In this document: in pieces, positions 1 to 8,966 of the stretch
Numbering within the stretch: position 1 is the stretch's first letter
How the letters are laid out: each line of letters starts with the position of its first letter
Assembly: GCA_963677135.2 (NCBI GenBank)
Contig: CAXXLS010000017.1
Coordinates: 310,001-374,000, forward strand
Direction: 5' to 3'
Origin: Seleniibacterium sp963677135
GTDB lineage: Bacteria; Desulfobacterota; Desulfuromonadia; Desulfuromonadales; Geopsychrobacteraceae
DNA: 64,000 nt
Notes under the pieces: model-generated
The model's input: the letters and a program-made list of their open reading frames with translations, nothing else
What the model was told of the DNA's origin: nothing
Database searches by the model: none
Made by a program: the position numbers and the translations under genes

Positions 1-1
1 A

Positions 2-223
2 AAGGACCAGGCTCCACAAGAGGCCGAACCGGCCCCGGAAACAGAAGATGACGAGATTGTGGCCTTGGTGAGAAGATCCCCGGGAATGAAGCAGACCGAA
101 CTTTACGGTCAGCTTCCGGGACAGAGTCCCAAGCAGCTGCAGCAGGTGTTGAGAAAAATGGCTGAAGACGGTGTGATCAGAAGGGAAAAAGTGGGAAGCT
201 CGTATCGCCTGTATGTAGACTGA
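2..223 (+). CDS. C-terminal part of a winged-helix DNA-binding protein (5' end outside window)
   Basis: An open frame enters from the left edge and ends at TGA 221-223, leaving about 73 residues. The first 18 or so are acidic and proline/alanine-rich, like a linker. The rest, from about residue 20, reads as a winged helix-turn-helix: helices around MKQTELYGQLPG and SPKQLQQVLRKMAEDG, then a basic wing (VIRREKVGSSYRLYV). Such domains bind DNA, but what precedes this one is unseen, so no specific function is assigned. It converges on eno with a shared terminator between them. Confidence 0.6.
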   Translation, partial: KDQAPQEAEPAPETEDDEIVALVRRSPGMKQTELYGQLPGQSPKQLQQVLRKMAEDGVIRREKVGSSYRLYVD

Positions 224-251
224 TTGCACAATGGCGGTAGACCAAACTTAA

Positions 252-283
252 AAAGGCGGAGCAAAAAATGCTCCGCCTTTTGA
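252..283. terminator. Bidirectional rho-independent terminator
   Basis: Perfect 11-bp arms, AAAGGCGGAGC (252-262) and GCTCCGCCTTT (270-280), enclose a 7-nt A-rich loop. A-runs on the left and T-runs on the right allow it to stop both the winged-helix gene (plus) and eno (minus). Confidence 0.85.
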
Positions 284-305
284 TAATCGTCCTGACAAAC
301 CTGGC

Positions 306-1592
306 TTAGCGCAGGTTGTAGAAGACGTCCTTGCCGTTGAACACTGCGGTGGCGTCGAGTTCGTCCTCAATGCGCAGCAGCTGGTTGTACTTGGCAACCC
401 GGTCGCTCCGGCACAGGGAACCGGTCTTGATCTGGCCGGCGTTGGTGGCGACCGCCAGGTCGGCAATGGTGGTGTCTTCGGTTTCACCGCTGCGGTGGGA
501 CACAACCGCGGTGTAGCCGGCCCGCTTGGCCATCTCGATGGCTTCCAGGGTCTCGGTCAGGGTGCCGATCTGGTTGACCTTGATCAGGATGGAGTTGGCG
601 ATCCCCTTGTCGATCCCTTCCTTGAGGATCTTGGTGTTGGTGACGAACAGGTCGTCACCGACGATCTGGATCTTGTCGCCGAGCTTCTCGGTCATCAGTT
701 TCCAGCCGTCCCAGTCGTTTTCGGCCATGCCGTCTTCGATGGAAATGATCGGGTAGCGGCTGACCAGGTCCTCGTAGAAGGCGACCATGTCGGCCGCGGT
801 CTTCTCGGGCTGGGCTTCGTTTTCAAGGACGTACTTGCCGTCCTTGTAGAGCTCGGACGAGGCGACGTCGAGGGCGAGCAGGACGTCTTCGCCCGCCTTG
901 TAACCGGCGGCTTCGATGGCTTCGACGATCACCTGCAGGGCTTCCTCGTTACTCTTCAGGTCGGGAGCGAACCCGCCTTCGTCACCAACGGCGGTGTTGT
1001 AACCCTTGGCAGAGAGCACCTTCTTGAGATTGTGGAAGATCTCGGCCCCCATGCGCAGGGCTTCCTTGAAGCTGCTGGCGCCGGCCGGCATGATCATGAA
1101 CTCCTGGATGTCGACGTTGTTGTCGGCATGTTCGCCGCCGTTGAGGATGTTCATCATCGGCAGGGGCAGTTCCTTGGCGTTGGCGCCGCCGATGTACTGG
1201 TAGAGGGGCAGGCCGGCGTCCTCGGCGGCCGCTTTGGCGCAGGCCATGGAGACGCCGAGCAGGGCATTGGCGCCGAGCTTGGTTTTGAAATCGGTTCCGT
1301 CGAGCTCGAGCAGCTTTTTGTCGATGCCGATCTGGTCGCTGGCTTCCCAGCCGATCAGCTCGGCCGCTATCACTTCATTGACATGCTCGACAGCCTTGAG
1401 AACGCCCTTGCCGAGATAACGACTCTTATCGCCGTCGCGCAGTTCCAGGGCTTCACGCTCACCGGTCGAGGCGCCACTGGGGACCGCAGCCCGGCCCATG
1501 ACACCTGATTCCAATGCAACTTCGACTTCTACTGTTGGATTGCCGCGTGAATCGAGAATTTCGCGAGCGTAGATGTCAATAATTTCACTCAT
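306..1592 (-). CDS. eno: Enolase (phosphopyruvate hydratase)
   Basis: Cytoplasmic glycolytic/gluconeogenic enzyme interconverting 2-phosphoglycerate and phosphoenolpyruvate. The 428-residue protein has the family's full length and starts MSEIIDIYAREILDSRGNPT. Metal ligands appear as D242, E286 (SIEDGMAENDW) and D313 (GDDLFVTN). E205 (GDEGGFAP) and K338 (ILIKVNQIG) are the catalytic pair, and the SHRSGETED loop is present. The start is supported by AAGGGAG just upstream on the minus strand. It appears monocistronic and converges on the winged-helix gene. Identification is secure. Confidence 0.98.
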   Translation of the reverse strand: MSEIIDIYAREILDSRGNPTVEVEVALESGVMGRAAVPSGASTGEREALELRDGDKSRYLGKGVLKAVEHVNEVIAAELIGWEASDQIGIDKKLLELDGTDFKTKLGANALLGVSMACAKAAAEDAGLPLYQYIGGANAKELPLPMMNILNGGEHADNNVDIQEFMIMPAGASSFKEALRMGAEIFHNLKKVLSAKGYNTAVGDEGGFAPDLKSNEEALQVIVEAIEAAGYKAGEDVLLALDVASSELYKDGKYVLENEAQPEKTAADMVAFYEDLVSRYPIISIEDGMAENDWDGWKLMTEKLGDKIQIVGDDLFVTNTKILKEGIDKGIANSILIKVNQIGTLTETLEAIEMAKRAGYTAVVSHRSGETEDTTIADLAVATNAGQIKTGSLCRSDRVAKYNQLLRIEDELDATAVFNGKDVFYNLR

Positions 1593-1713
1593 CTTTTACT
1601 CCCTTGTCTTATTTGGTACAAAAGGTTAGTGTCCCGGATATGGAGAGGGACTTCGTTGCAGAATTGCAGGGTTACTTATATCATATGATGAATTTTTTGA
1701 AAGTTATTTTTAT

Positions 1714-2808
1714 ATGAGGCCGGTTTCAGACAACCCGAAGGCGGGGCCCGAACTCAGTATCATCGTCCCGGTTTTAAATGAAATAGAACAGTTACCTGAA
1801 TTTTGTGAGGCTCTCGAAAATCAGCACTCTGTCGATTATGAAATCCTGGTCTGCGACGGTGGATCCGAAGACGGTTCCCTGGAATGGCTGCGACGCTCTG
1901 CCCAAACCCGGCCTGCTCTGCGTATCGTTCATTGTCCGTCCGGTCGCGGGCGGCAGCTGAACCGGGGGGTGCAGGCTGCCGCCGGGGAATGGTGCCTTTT
2001 CCTTCATGTCGACAGTCGCTTTGATGACCCGTCGGCGATTCATTCGGCCCTCGCTTTCCTTAAAGAGACCGGTTCTTATCGTGTTGCCGGACACTATCCC
2101 CTGATCTTTCGCAGGAGCGATGCGACCTCTTCCCTGGCCTATCGATTTTACGAACTGAAAACCCGGACCGGACGTCCTGAAACTGTGCACGGCGATCAGG
2201 GGTTTCTGGTTCATCGATGTCTCATGGAAACCGTCGGTCCGTTTCGGGAGGACCTGCCGGTTATGGAAGATACCGATTTCGCAGAACGGCTCAGGCTGGT
2301 CGGACAGTGGCGGTTGCTCCCCGCTGTCATCTCGACCTCCGCCCGACGCTTCGAAACCGAAGGGCTGTGGCAGAGGCAGCTGCTGGGCGCACTGCTGATG
2401 TGTTTTCGCAGTGTCGGCTGGAACGATTTCTTCGACAGGGCTCCCGAAATCTACCGTCAGCAGAACAACACGGATCAACTTAGGGTCGGCCCCTATTTCG
2501 ACCTGATCAGGGGGATGCTTGCCGCTCTGCCGTATGCGGAGCGCTGGCAGATCTGGTCTCAGTGCGGCAGTTATGTGCGCCGGCATGGCTGGCAGCTGTT
2601 TTTTCTTCTTGATGTGGCCAGGGCTCATCGGTCCGGACTGCCCCATGAAAAGGTGCGTTTTCAGGTTCTTGCCTATTGTGAACCGGTCTTTGATGTCCTG
2701 ACCGATAATCGACTGGGTCGTCTGGTGGCGACCCTGCTGCTGCGGATATGGTTTTCCCTGAGTGCATTTATCGTTCGGACGCTTGAGAATAAAAGGGCGG
2801 GCAGTTAG
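1714..2808 (+). CDS. Family 2 (GT-A) glycosyltransferase, TIGR04283-like
   Basis: 364 residues. The N-terminal half is a GT-A fold: LSIIVPVLNE near residue 15, ILVCDGGSEDGS near 45, then RGRQLNRGVQAAAGEWCLFLHVDSR with the DxD-like metal site (HVDS). GDQGFLVHR and LPVMEDTDFAERLR follow, matching the 'rSAM/selenodomain-associated transferase 2' type. About 110 further residues (from roughly 250) lack recognisable motifs and end in a hydrophobic helix (LVATLLLRIWFSLSAFIV), suggesting membrane association. No strong ribosome site precedes ATG 1714, and the intergenic region to eno is AT-rich. Sugar donor and acceptor are unknown. It sits ahead of sahH but probably is not functionally linked to it. 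Confidence 0.8.
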   Translation: MRPVSDNPKAGPELSIIVPVLNEIEQLPEFCEALENQHSVDYEILVCDGGSEDGSLEWLRRSAQTRPALRIVHCPSGRGRQLNRGVQAAAGEWCLFLHVDSRFDDPSAIHSALAFLKETGSYRVAGHYPLIFRRSDATSSLAYRFYELKTRTGRPETVHGDQGFLVHRCLMETVGPFREDLPVMEDTDFAERLRLVGQWRLLPAVISTSARRFETEGLWQRQLLGALLMCFRSVGWNDFFDRAPEIYRQQNNTDQLRVGPYFDLIRGMLAALPYAERWQIWSQCGSYVRRHGWQLFFLLDVARAHRSGLPHEKVRFQVLAYCEPVFDVLTDNRLGRLVATLLLRIWFSLSAFIVRTLENKRAGS

Positions 2809-2889
2809 AATAGATCTGGTTGTGATTGATTCCCCGTTTATGTTAAGACTCAACCGCCACTGATGGCCTGATCAAGGAGAATATGCATC

Positions 2890-4329
2890 GTGTCCAGTTT
2901 TAACGATTTCAAAGTCAAAGATTTAAGCCTCGCCGATTGGGGGCGCAAGGAAATTCTGCTCGCCCAGGAAGAGATGCCGGGGCTGATGGCTCTGCGTGCC
3001 GAATATGACGGCCAGTTTCCGCTTAAGGGAGCAAGGATCAGCGGTTCCCTGCATATGACTATTCAGACCGCCGTACTCATCGAGACCCTGGTTGCCCTGG
3101 GCGCCCGGGTCCGCTGGTGTTCCTGCAATATTTTCTCAACCCAGGACCATGCCGCAGCCGCGGTCGCCGTCGGCCCTGAAGGGACGATCGACAATCCCCG
3201 GGGGGGTCCGGTTTATGCCTGGAAGGGGGAAACCCTGGCCGAATACTGGTGGTGTACCGAGCAGGCCCTGACCTGGCCTGACGGTGAATTCCCCAACATG
3301 ATTCTCGATGACGGCGGGGACGCTACGCTCTTTGTGCTGAAAGGAAACGAGTGGCAGAAGGACGGCGTTCCCCAGGTCGGTGCCGACGACCCTGAGGATT
3401 GGCGTGAGCTGGTCACCGTGCTGGCGCAATCCATCAAGGAGAACCCCGGCAAGTGGATTCAAACCGCGGCAAGCATCAAGGGGGTTACCGAAGAGACCAC
3501 CACCGGTGTCCATCGACTTTACCAGATGGAAAAAGAGGGAAGCCTGCTTTTCCCGGCCATGAATGTCAACGATTCCGTCACCAAGTCGAAATTTGACAAC
3601 GTCTACGGTTGTCGGCACTCGCTGGTTGACGGGATCATGCGGGCTACCGATATCATGCTGTCCGGCAAGGTTGCCGTGGTCTGCGGTTACGGAGATGTCG
3701 GCAAAGGCTGTTGTCAGTCGCTGCGCGGCCAGGGAGCCCGCGTTATCGTGACCGAGATCGACCCGATCTGCGCCCTGCAGGCTCTGATGGAGGGCTACGA
3801 GGTCAAGCGGGTTGAAGATGTTCTCGACTACGCTGACCTGTATATTACGACCACCGGCAATAAGAATGTCATCACCTGTGAGCATATGCGCCAGATGAAG
3901 AATAATGCCATTGTCGGCAATATCGGTCATTTTGACAATGAGATCGAAATGAGTGCACTGGAGAAGGACGATTCCGTCAGGAAAGAGAATATCAAGCCCC
4001 AGGTCGATCGGTGGGTCTTCCCTGACGGTCATGGCGTGATTGTTCTGGCGGAAGGGCGGCTGCTGAACCTGGGGTGTGCCACGGGACATCCGAGTTTTGT
4101 GATGTCAAACTCCTTTACCAACCAGGTCATGGCCCAGATCGAATTGTTCTGTCATGGTGAGAACTATGAAAACAAGGTCTATGTGCTGCCCAAGACCCTT
4201 GACGAGAAGGTCGCCCGGCTGCATCTGGACAAACTGGGAGCCAAGCTGACCGTGCTCACGGATGAGCAGTCAACGTATCTGGGAGTCCCGGTTTCCGGGC
4301 CGTACAAGCCCGATACGTATCGTTACTGA
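2890..4329 (+). CDS. ahcY: S-adenosylhomocysteine hydrolase (adenosylhomocysteinase)
   Basis: NAD-dependent cytoplasmic enzyme that splits S-adenosylhomocysteine into adenosine and homocysteine, clearing the by-product of methylation. The 479-residue protein is full length for the long bacterial form, including the insertion around TWPDGEFPNMILDDGGD. The NAD site is VVCGYGDVGKGC near residue 260; the conserved tail ends KPDTYRY. It starts at GTG 2890 behind AAGGAGA at 2874-2880. A strong terminator follows. No SAH riboswitch motif is evident in the 81-bp gap upstream. Confidence 0.97.
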   Translation: MSSFNDFKVKDLSLADWGRKEILLAQEEMPGLMALRAEYDGQFPLKGARISGSLHMTIQTAVLIETLVALGARVRWCSCNIFSTQDHAAAAVAVGPEGTIDNPRGGPVYAWKGETLAEYWWCTEQALTWPDGEFPNMILDDGGDATLFVLKGNEWQKDGVPQVGADDPEDWRELVTVLAQSIKENPGKWIQTAASIKGVTEETTTGVHRLYQMEKEGSLLFPAMNVNDSVTKSKFDNVYGCRHSLVDGIMRATDIMLSGKVAVVCGYGDVGKGCCQSLRGQGARVIVTEIDPICALQALMEGYEVKRVEDVLDYADLYITTTGNKNVITCEHMRQMKNNAIVGNIGHFDNEIEMSALEKDDSVRKENIKPQVDRWVFPDGHGVIVLAEGRLLNLGCATGHPSFVMSNSFTNQVMAQIELFCHGENYENKVYVLPKTLDEKVARLHLDKLGAKLTVLTDEQSTYLGVPVSGPYKPDTYRY

Positions 4330-4336
4330 CATTCCT

Positions 4337-4380
4337 CAGACAACAAAGCCCCGTGATAAAACGGGGCTTTGTTGTCTGTA
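4337..4380. terminator. Strong hairpin terminator shared by ahcY and lptG
   Basis: 18-bp perfect arms (4337-4354 and 4361-4378; core AAAGCCCCGT / ACGGGGCTTT) surround a 6-nt loop. It lies between convergent ahcY (plus) and lptG (minus) and is symmetric enough to serve both. Confidence 0.85.
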
Positions 4381-4411
4381 ATTCATACCGGATGATCCAA
4401 CCGCCTCACGC

Positions 4412-5494
4412 CTAATCCCTGACATTCAAAAGCAGCCAGATGCCCAGCAGCAGAAACACCAGGTTGGCGGCCCATGCGGCGATAAAGGGCGGCAGCGCGC
4501 CGGAATAGCCGAAGGCCCGCAGCAGGGACTGAAGAATGAAATAGCAGACGCCTATGGCGAGGCTGATACCGATTCCCAAAGCGATATTGCTGTTGCGGCC
4601 CCGCTGCAGGGCAAAGGGGATGCCGAGAAAACCCATGATCAGGCAGGTAACGGGACTGGCCAGGCGCGAATGCATATCAACGCGCTGATGGGTGGCGTCG
4701 TAGCCTTCGCTTTCAAGTTTCCTGGTCATGGTCCGCAGCTGGCTGAAGGTCAGTTCGCTGTTGATGGTGTCCCGAGCCAGAAAATCCTCCGGCGCTTTTC
4801 CCAGTTCCAGAGCGGAACTTTTTTCCTGCACGGTCTTCTTCAGATCGCCGGTGGTCCCGTCAAAAAACCTGACCAGGGCATTTTCAGCATTCCACCGGCC
4901 GTTCGCAAAGGTCGCCCGCGGAGCATCTATCCGTTCAATGATGCGGTGTTGCCCGTCGAATGTGTAAACCCGGATCCCCTCCAGGGTCTGCTGTGCAGGA
5001 TGGGCGACTTTAATGCTGACAATCCGGCTGTCGACCCGGTACCAGATTTCATTTCTGGTGAGTTCGGTTTTCGCTTTGCCCTTGAGTTTGACCTCGAGCA
5101 GATTGTTCAGGTTGTGGGTGTTCCAGGGGACGATCAACTCGTTGAGGAGCAGAAGCAGGGCGGCGAGCAGGGCAATCAGGACCATGAGGGGACGGACGAT
5201 TTTCCAGATGCTGACGCCGCAGGCGCGCATGGCGGTCAGTTCGTTCGTGCGGCCGAACCCGCCCAGGGTGAGGACCATAGCGGCCAGAATGGCCAGGGGC
5301 AGAATCTGGACAAAGATGAAGGGGATGCTGTTGAGCAGGTAGGACAGGTAGTCGCCGGCCACCGCATGATGATCGATAAAGTCGTCGACCTTCTCAAAAA
5401 AGTCGATCAGCAGATAGATGCCGACGAAGGCGGCCGTGCAGAGTCCGAGAATTTTCACATAATGGGCCAGGAGGAAGCGGTGGAGGATTTTCAT
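4412..5494 (-). CDS. lptG: LPS export permease LptG (YjgP/YjgQ family)
   Basis: Inner-membrane half of the LptB2FG transporter that extracts lipopolysaccharide from the inner membrane and feeds the LptC-A-D bridge. 360 residues: membrane helices at about 12-32, 50-75 and 95-118, a periplasmic beta-jellyroll region (about 125-265), then three helices near the C-terminus (from about 275). The ATG overlaps the lptF stop by 4 bp, so the two are translationally coupled. The ATPase partner lptB is not in the window. It was told from lptF by gene order and sequence feel, and the two names could be swapped. Confidence 0.88.
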   Translation of the reverse strand: MKILHRFLLAHYVKILGLCTAAFVGIYLLIDFFEKVDDFIDHHAVAGDYLSYLLNSIPFIFVQILPLAILAAMVLTLGGFGRTNELTAMRACGVSIWKIVRPLMVLIALLAALLLLLNELIVPWNTHNLNNLLEVKLKGKAKTELTRNEIWYRVDSRIVSIKVAHPAQQTLEGIRVYTFDGQHRIIERIDAPRATFANGRWNAENALVRFFDGTTGDLKKTVQEKSSALELGKAPEDFLARDTINSELTFSQLRTMTRKLESEGYDATHQRVDMHSRLASPVTCLIMGFLGIPFALQRGRNSNIALGIGISLAIGVCYFILQSLLRAFGYSGALPPFIAAWAANLVFLLLGIWLLLNVRD

Positions 5495-6678
5495 CGCGGC
5501 GTTCCTTGCCGGTTTTGCCCTCGTTTGAGACGGGCAGTCAGGCGGTTGAGGCGGGCAAAAATCTCCAGGGGCCTTTCGGTGGCGGTTCGGTGCAGAAAGA
5601 AGATCCCGGCTGCCAGGAAACAGGCGTTGGGCAGCCAGAGGATGACGGCTGCGGGGATGATCCCCTTTTCCGCAATGGTGCCGGCCAGACTGAGTAGAAC
5701 ATAATAAACGAGAAAAACAATCAGGGCCAGCGAGAACCCGGCACCCTTTCCGGAACGCTGGGATTGTAACCCCAGCGGCGCGCCGACCAGAACCAGGACC
5801 AGGGGAGCGAAAGCGATAACGATGCGTTCATGAAGTTCGACTTCCAGGCGGCGTTTCGATTTGTCGTTCTTGGCCGTTTTCAGGGCCGCCTGAAGCTCAT
5901 TCCAGGACAGTTCACTGCGCGAAATACGCCGGTTCTTGTCGGTCAGCTGTCCGCCGATATCCAGATTGATATCGTAGGTCGAAAAACGGATGATCTGATA
6001 GGTCGTCTGCCCGTGGTCGGCCGAACTGCGATGGATCGAGCCGTTTTTCAGTCTGAGCGTCAGACTCATGTTGTCCGGGTTGGTTATGATTCGACCTTCA
6101 CGCGCCACTATGGTCGCCGGGATTTCCCCCTCCCGTTCATCCGAGATGAACAGATCCTGCATGAGGCCCTTCTGCTCGTCTATCCCCTGGGCGAGCAGGA
6201 CGATGCCGTCGAAGCGGTCATTGAACACCCCGGGCGTGACTTCCATTGTGCCGGCGCTGGAGGCGATGCTGAACAGTTTGCTCCGGAAGGCGGCCTTGCT
6301 GGCAGGCTCGATATAATTGGTCATGAACCCGGTCAGCACGGCAAAAAGTACGGCCAGGATCACCACCGGTCGAATCAGGCTGTAGAGGCTGATTCCGCAA
6401 GCTTTCATGGCGATGTATTCGCTATCGGACGACAGGCGACCAAAGGCGAGGAGGATGGCCAGCAGGAACGACAGGGGGACGGTGATGGTGAGGAATGTCG
6501 GCAGCATATAGCCGAACAGCCGAAAGATTTCGGTCAGCGGTACGCCCTTGTTGATGACCAGCTCGGTCAGCCTGGGAATCCGTCCCATCAGCAGGACGAA
6601 GGTGAAAATCAACAGGCTCAGCAGGGCCGGACCGGAGATTTCCCGTAAAATATAGCGATTGATTCTCATTGTCGACAT
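5491..6678 (-). CDS. lptF: LPS export permease LptF (YjgP/YjgQ family)
   Basis: Partner permease of LptG in lipopolysaccharide export. From the chosen ATG (6676-6678, MSTMRINRYILREISG) it is 395 residues: N-terminal amphipathic helix, helices at roughly 15-40, 60-85 and 105-128, a periplasmic domain, and a C-terminal membrane bundle from about residue 270. The open frame extends 20 codons further upstream, but those residues do not look like the family. Neither candidate start has a clear ribosome site, and ATG 6669 is also possible. It overlaps lptG by ATGA. The C-terminus is followed by a basic tail. Confidence 0.9.
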   Translation of the reverse strand: MSTMRINRYILREISGPALLSLLIFTFVLLMGRIPRLTELVINKGVPLTEIFRLFGYMLPTFLTITVPLSFLLAILLAFGRLSSDSEYIAMKACGISLYSLIRPVVILAVLFAVLTGFMTNYIEPASKAAFRSKLFSIASSAGTMEVTPGVFNDRFDGIVLLAQGIDEQKGLMQDLFISDEREGEIPATIVAREGRIITNPDNMSLTLRLKNGSIHRSSADHGQTTYQIIRFSTYDINLDIGGQLTDKNRRISRSELSWNELQAALKTAKNDKSKRRLEVELHERIVIAFAPLVLVLVGAPLGLQSQRSGKGAGFSLALIVFLVYYVLLSLAGTIAEKGIIPAAVILWLPNACFLAAGIFFLHRTATERPLEIFARLNRLTARLKRGQNRQGTPR

Positions 6679-6972
6679 AGCCGCGCATGGTAATACAAGC
6701 CTCTCATTTAGTAAATAAACTTGCATGGCTTCCTGCATCTTTTGGTTCCGCTGGTGCGTATCAGCCGTACGGAGGTGCGTGCGGTTGAGGCGAATCTTTC
6801 CGTTTGGCGCCCCTGTGTTCTCCCCGGCTTCGATGCGCGGGGTCAGGTCCGCTTGGCGCCCCCTGGTCCCAGGGGGATGGCGGTTATTAAAGGGGCAGAA
6901 TATCCGTGAGGCAACAACTCCGGAAGGTCCCTGAGTTTGCGGAAAATGGGAGATGATTTTTTCCCTTTTTCC

Positions 6973-7002
6973 TTGCCTGAAACTTGAGACTAATGTTATA
7001 GA
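6973..7002 (+). promoter_or_regulatory. Candidate sigma-70 promoter for rpsB operon
   Basis: TTGCCT at 6973-6978, an 18-nt spacer and TATAGA at 6997-7002. It predicts a start near 7009 and a leader of about 112 nt. The fit is good but was found only by eye. Confidence 0.45.
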
Positions 7003-7049
7003 TCCGCAGTTAACCCATTTCGCACATCCCGGAATTCGTCAGATTGGTT

Positions 7050-7101
7050 CCCGATCCTCTTCGGGTTCTGATGGTTTTGAACGGGGTGGAGGAATCAAAC
7101 C
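7050..7101 (+). promoter_or_regulatory. Possible structured rpsB leader
   Basis: Two small inverted repeats lie between the candidate promoter and the rpsB ribosome site: CCCGA/TCGGG (7050-7054, 7061-7065) and an imperfect GGTTTTGA/TCAAACC (7073-7080, 7095-7101). In E. coli the rpsB leader mediates feedback by S2; a similar role here is inference. Confidence 0.3.
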
Positions 7102-7121
7102 AGATTGAAGGAGAAAAGAAA

Positions 7122-7907
7122 ATGGCACAAATCACCATGAAGCAAATGCTCGAAGCGGGGGTTCATTTCGGACACCAGACCAAACGCTGGAATCCCAAGA
7201 TGAAGCCTTATATCTTCGGCGCCCGTAACGGAATCTACATCGTTGATCTGCAGAAAACCGTTCGCCAGTTCAAATCCGCATACCAGTTTATCCAAGACAC
7301 CGTCGCCAGCGGCGAAAAGGTGCTCTTTGTCGGGACCAAGAAGCAAGCCCAGGACGCTATTCGCGAGGAATCCGAGCGGGCCGGCCAGTACTACGTCAAT
7401 CACCGCTGGCTGGGCGGCATGCTGACCAACTTCACCACCATCAAGGCCAGCATCGATCGTCTCAAGAAGATCGAGGGGATGGTCGCTGACGGTACCATCG
7501 AGCAGTATACCAAGAAGGAAGCCCTGCAGCTCGAGCGCGAGCGTGAAAAGCTTGAGAAGAACCTTGGCGGTATCAAAAATATGACCAAGCTTCCGGGTGC
7601 CGTGTTCATCATCGACCCCAAAAAAGAAGCCATCGCGGTTCAGGAAGCCAACAAACTGGGTATCCCGGTCGTGGCTATCGTTGACACCAACTGTGATCCT
7701 GACAATATCGATTTTGTCATTCCCGGCAATGATGACGCCATCAGAGCTATTCGCCTGTTCGCATCCAAAATTTCTGAAGCCTGTGCCGAGGGAGCTCAAC
7801 TGCGCAAGGACGCCAAGCAGACCGAGGCTGAAGGCAGTGATGACGCAGAGGTCGTCGAAGCTGCTGAAGAGGTCGCCGCACCCGAAGCTGTGAAGGAAGA
7901 AGAATAA
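7122..7907 (+). CDS. rpsB: 30S ribosomal protein S2
   Basis: Small-subunit ribosomal protein at the head-body junction. It begins MAQITMKQMLEAGVHFGHQTKRWNPK at ATG 7122, behind AAGGAG (7108-7113). An in-frame upstream extension to 7044 is rejected because it lacks a ribosome site and family similarity. Family landmarks include PYIFGARNGIYIVDL and NHRWLGGMLTNF. The 261-residue protein ends in a poorly conserved acidic tail (from about 230) rich in Glu/Ala. It heads the rpsB-tsf-pyrH-frr series. Confidence 0.98.
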   Translation: MAQITMKQMLEAGVHFGHQTKRWNPKMKPYIFGARNGIYIVDLQKTVRQFKSAYQFIQDTVASGEKVLFVGTKKQAQDAIREESERAGQYYVNHRWLGGMLTNFTTIKASIDRLKKIEGMVADGTIEQYTKKEALQLEREREKLEKNLGGIKNMTKLPGAVFIIDPKKEAIAVQEANKLGIPVVAIVDTNCDPDNIDFVIPGNDDAIRAIRLFASKISEACAEGAQLRKDAKQTEAEGSDDAEVVEAAEEVAAPEAVKEEE

Positions 7908-7954
7908 GTCCTTCTTTCGTTCAACTTTTTTCATGATCGAACAAAAATGGCCTG

Positions 7955-7985
7955 CGGCCGGGCTCAGGTCCGGCCGTTGGTTTTC
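7955..7985 (+). terminator. Weak hairpin between rpsB and tsf, possible attenuator
   Basis: 7-bp GC arms CGGCCGG (7955-7961) and CCGGCCG (7970-7976) are followed by TTGGTTTT. The U-tract is broken, so it probably reduces rather than stops transcription into tsf. Confidence 0.4.
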
Positions 7986-8037
7986 ACGAACTAACGCGCG
8001 GGAAAATAACCGCTCTAGAGAAATAATGGAGGAATAA

Positions 8038-8946
8038 GTGAGTATTACTGCAGCAATGGTCTCCGAGTTGCGTAAAAAAACCGGAGCAGGAATGATGGAT
8101 TGTAAGAAGGCGCTGACCGAAACGGGTGGGAGCATGGAGGAAGCTGTTGACTTCCTGCGCAAAAAAGGTCTTGCTGCCGCAGCCAAGAAATCAGGCCGGG
8201 TTGCCGCCGAGGGTGCAGTTGCCGCTGTTTCCGAAGGTTCGGTCGGAGCCGTCCTCGAAGTGAATGCCGAGACTGATTTCGTTGCCAAGAACGATGCGTT
8301 CCAGTCTTTCGTCGCCAACACCAGTGCCGTTGTTCTGGCCAACGATGTGGCCGATGTCGAAGCGCTGAAAGCCCTCCCTTATCCCGGAACCGGCCGGAAT
8401 GTCGGCGAGGAACTGACCCATCAGATTGCGACCATCGGGGAAAACATGAGTCTGCGCCGCCTGGTCCGGGTGGATGCCGGTGAGGGGGTTGTCGCCTCTT
8501 ATGTTCACGGTGCCGGTAAAATCGGTGTTCTGGTCGAGCTCAAGACCAGTGCGACCGACAGCAAGGTCGAAGAACTCGGCAAGCAGATCGCCATGCACGT
8601 GGCCGCAGCGGCTCCGCAATACCTCAACCGTGATGCGGTTCCGGCTGACGTCGTCGAAAAAGAGAAAGAGATCATGCGCGTCAAGGCCATCGAAAGCGGC
8701 AAGCCTGAAAATATCGTCGAGAAAATCATCCTCGGCCAGATCAATAAATATTTCGGTGAAGTCTGCCTGCTTGAACAGGCTTTCGTCATCGATCCCGACC
8801 AGAAGGTGGGTAAAGTTGTCGAGGCCCTGGCCAAGGAATTGGGCACCGAAATCAAGCTGAACAGCTTCGTGCGTTACCAGCTTGGCGAAGGGATCGAGAA
8901 GAAGGAAGACGACTTCGCAGCAGAAGTTGCTGCATTGAGCAAATAA
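8038..8946 (+). CDS. tsf: Elongation factor Ts
   Basis: Guanine-nucleotide exchange factor that recycles EF-Tu-GDP. The 302-residue protein starts at GTG 8038 behind GGAGG (8028-8032). The N-terminal UBA-like part shows ELRKKTGAGMMDCKKAL and the conserved ETDFVAKN follows near residue 80. Two EF-Ts dimerisation domains run from about 55 to 280. It is close to the standard long form. It sits between rpsB and pyrH, the usual order. Confidence 0.97.
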   Translation: MSITAAMVSELRKKTGAGMMDCKKALTETGGSMEEAVDFLRKKGLAAAAKKSGRVAAEGAVAAVSEGSVGAVLEVNAETDFVAKNDAFQSFVANTSAVVLANDVADVEALKALPYPGTGRNVGEELTHQIATIGENMSLRRLVRVDAGEGVVASYVHGAGKIGVLVELKTSATDSKVEELGKQIAMHVAAAAPQYLNRDAVPADVVEKEKEIMRVKAIESGKPENIVEKIILGQINKYFGEVCLLEQAFVIDPDQKVGKVVEALAKELGTEIKLNSFVRYQLGEGIEKKEDDFAAEVAALSK

Positions 8947-8966
8947 TATTCCTGACAGGAGTTCCT

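Larger units (their letters stand above)
6679..7121. other. Intergenic region between divergent lptF and rpsB
   Basis: 443 bp with no credible gene. It holds a compact hairpin at 6859-6876 (CCCCCTGG/CCAGGGGG, no U-tract), a candidate promoter at 6973-7002, and an approximately 110-nt rpsB leader with two more possible hairpins. Short frames at 6721-6934 have no ribosome site and Arg/Pro/Trp-rich translations, so I do not call them. Confidence 0.6.

Noticed and set aside
495..1508. 337-residue frame antisense to eno
   Set aside because: Shadow of enolase: Val/Asp/Gly-rich translation, no motifs, no ribosome site.
2809..2889. Possible SAH riboswitch ahead of ahcY
   Set aside because: I see no recognisable SAH-motif core or stable stem in this 81-bp gap.
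6859..6876. CCCCCTGG/CCAGGGGG hairpin as a terminator
   Set aside because: No U-tract on either strand and only a 2-nt loop as drawn.
6721..6934. Two short overlapping frames between lptF and rpsB
   Set aside because: Arg/Pro/Trp-rich translation, no ribosome site, no family resemblance.
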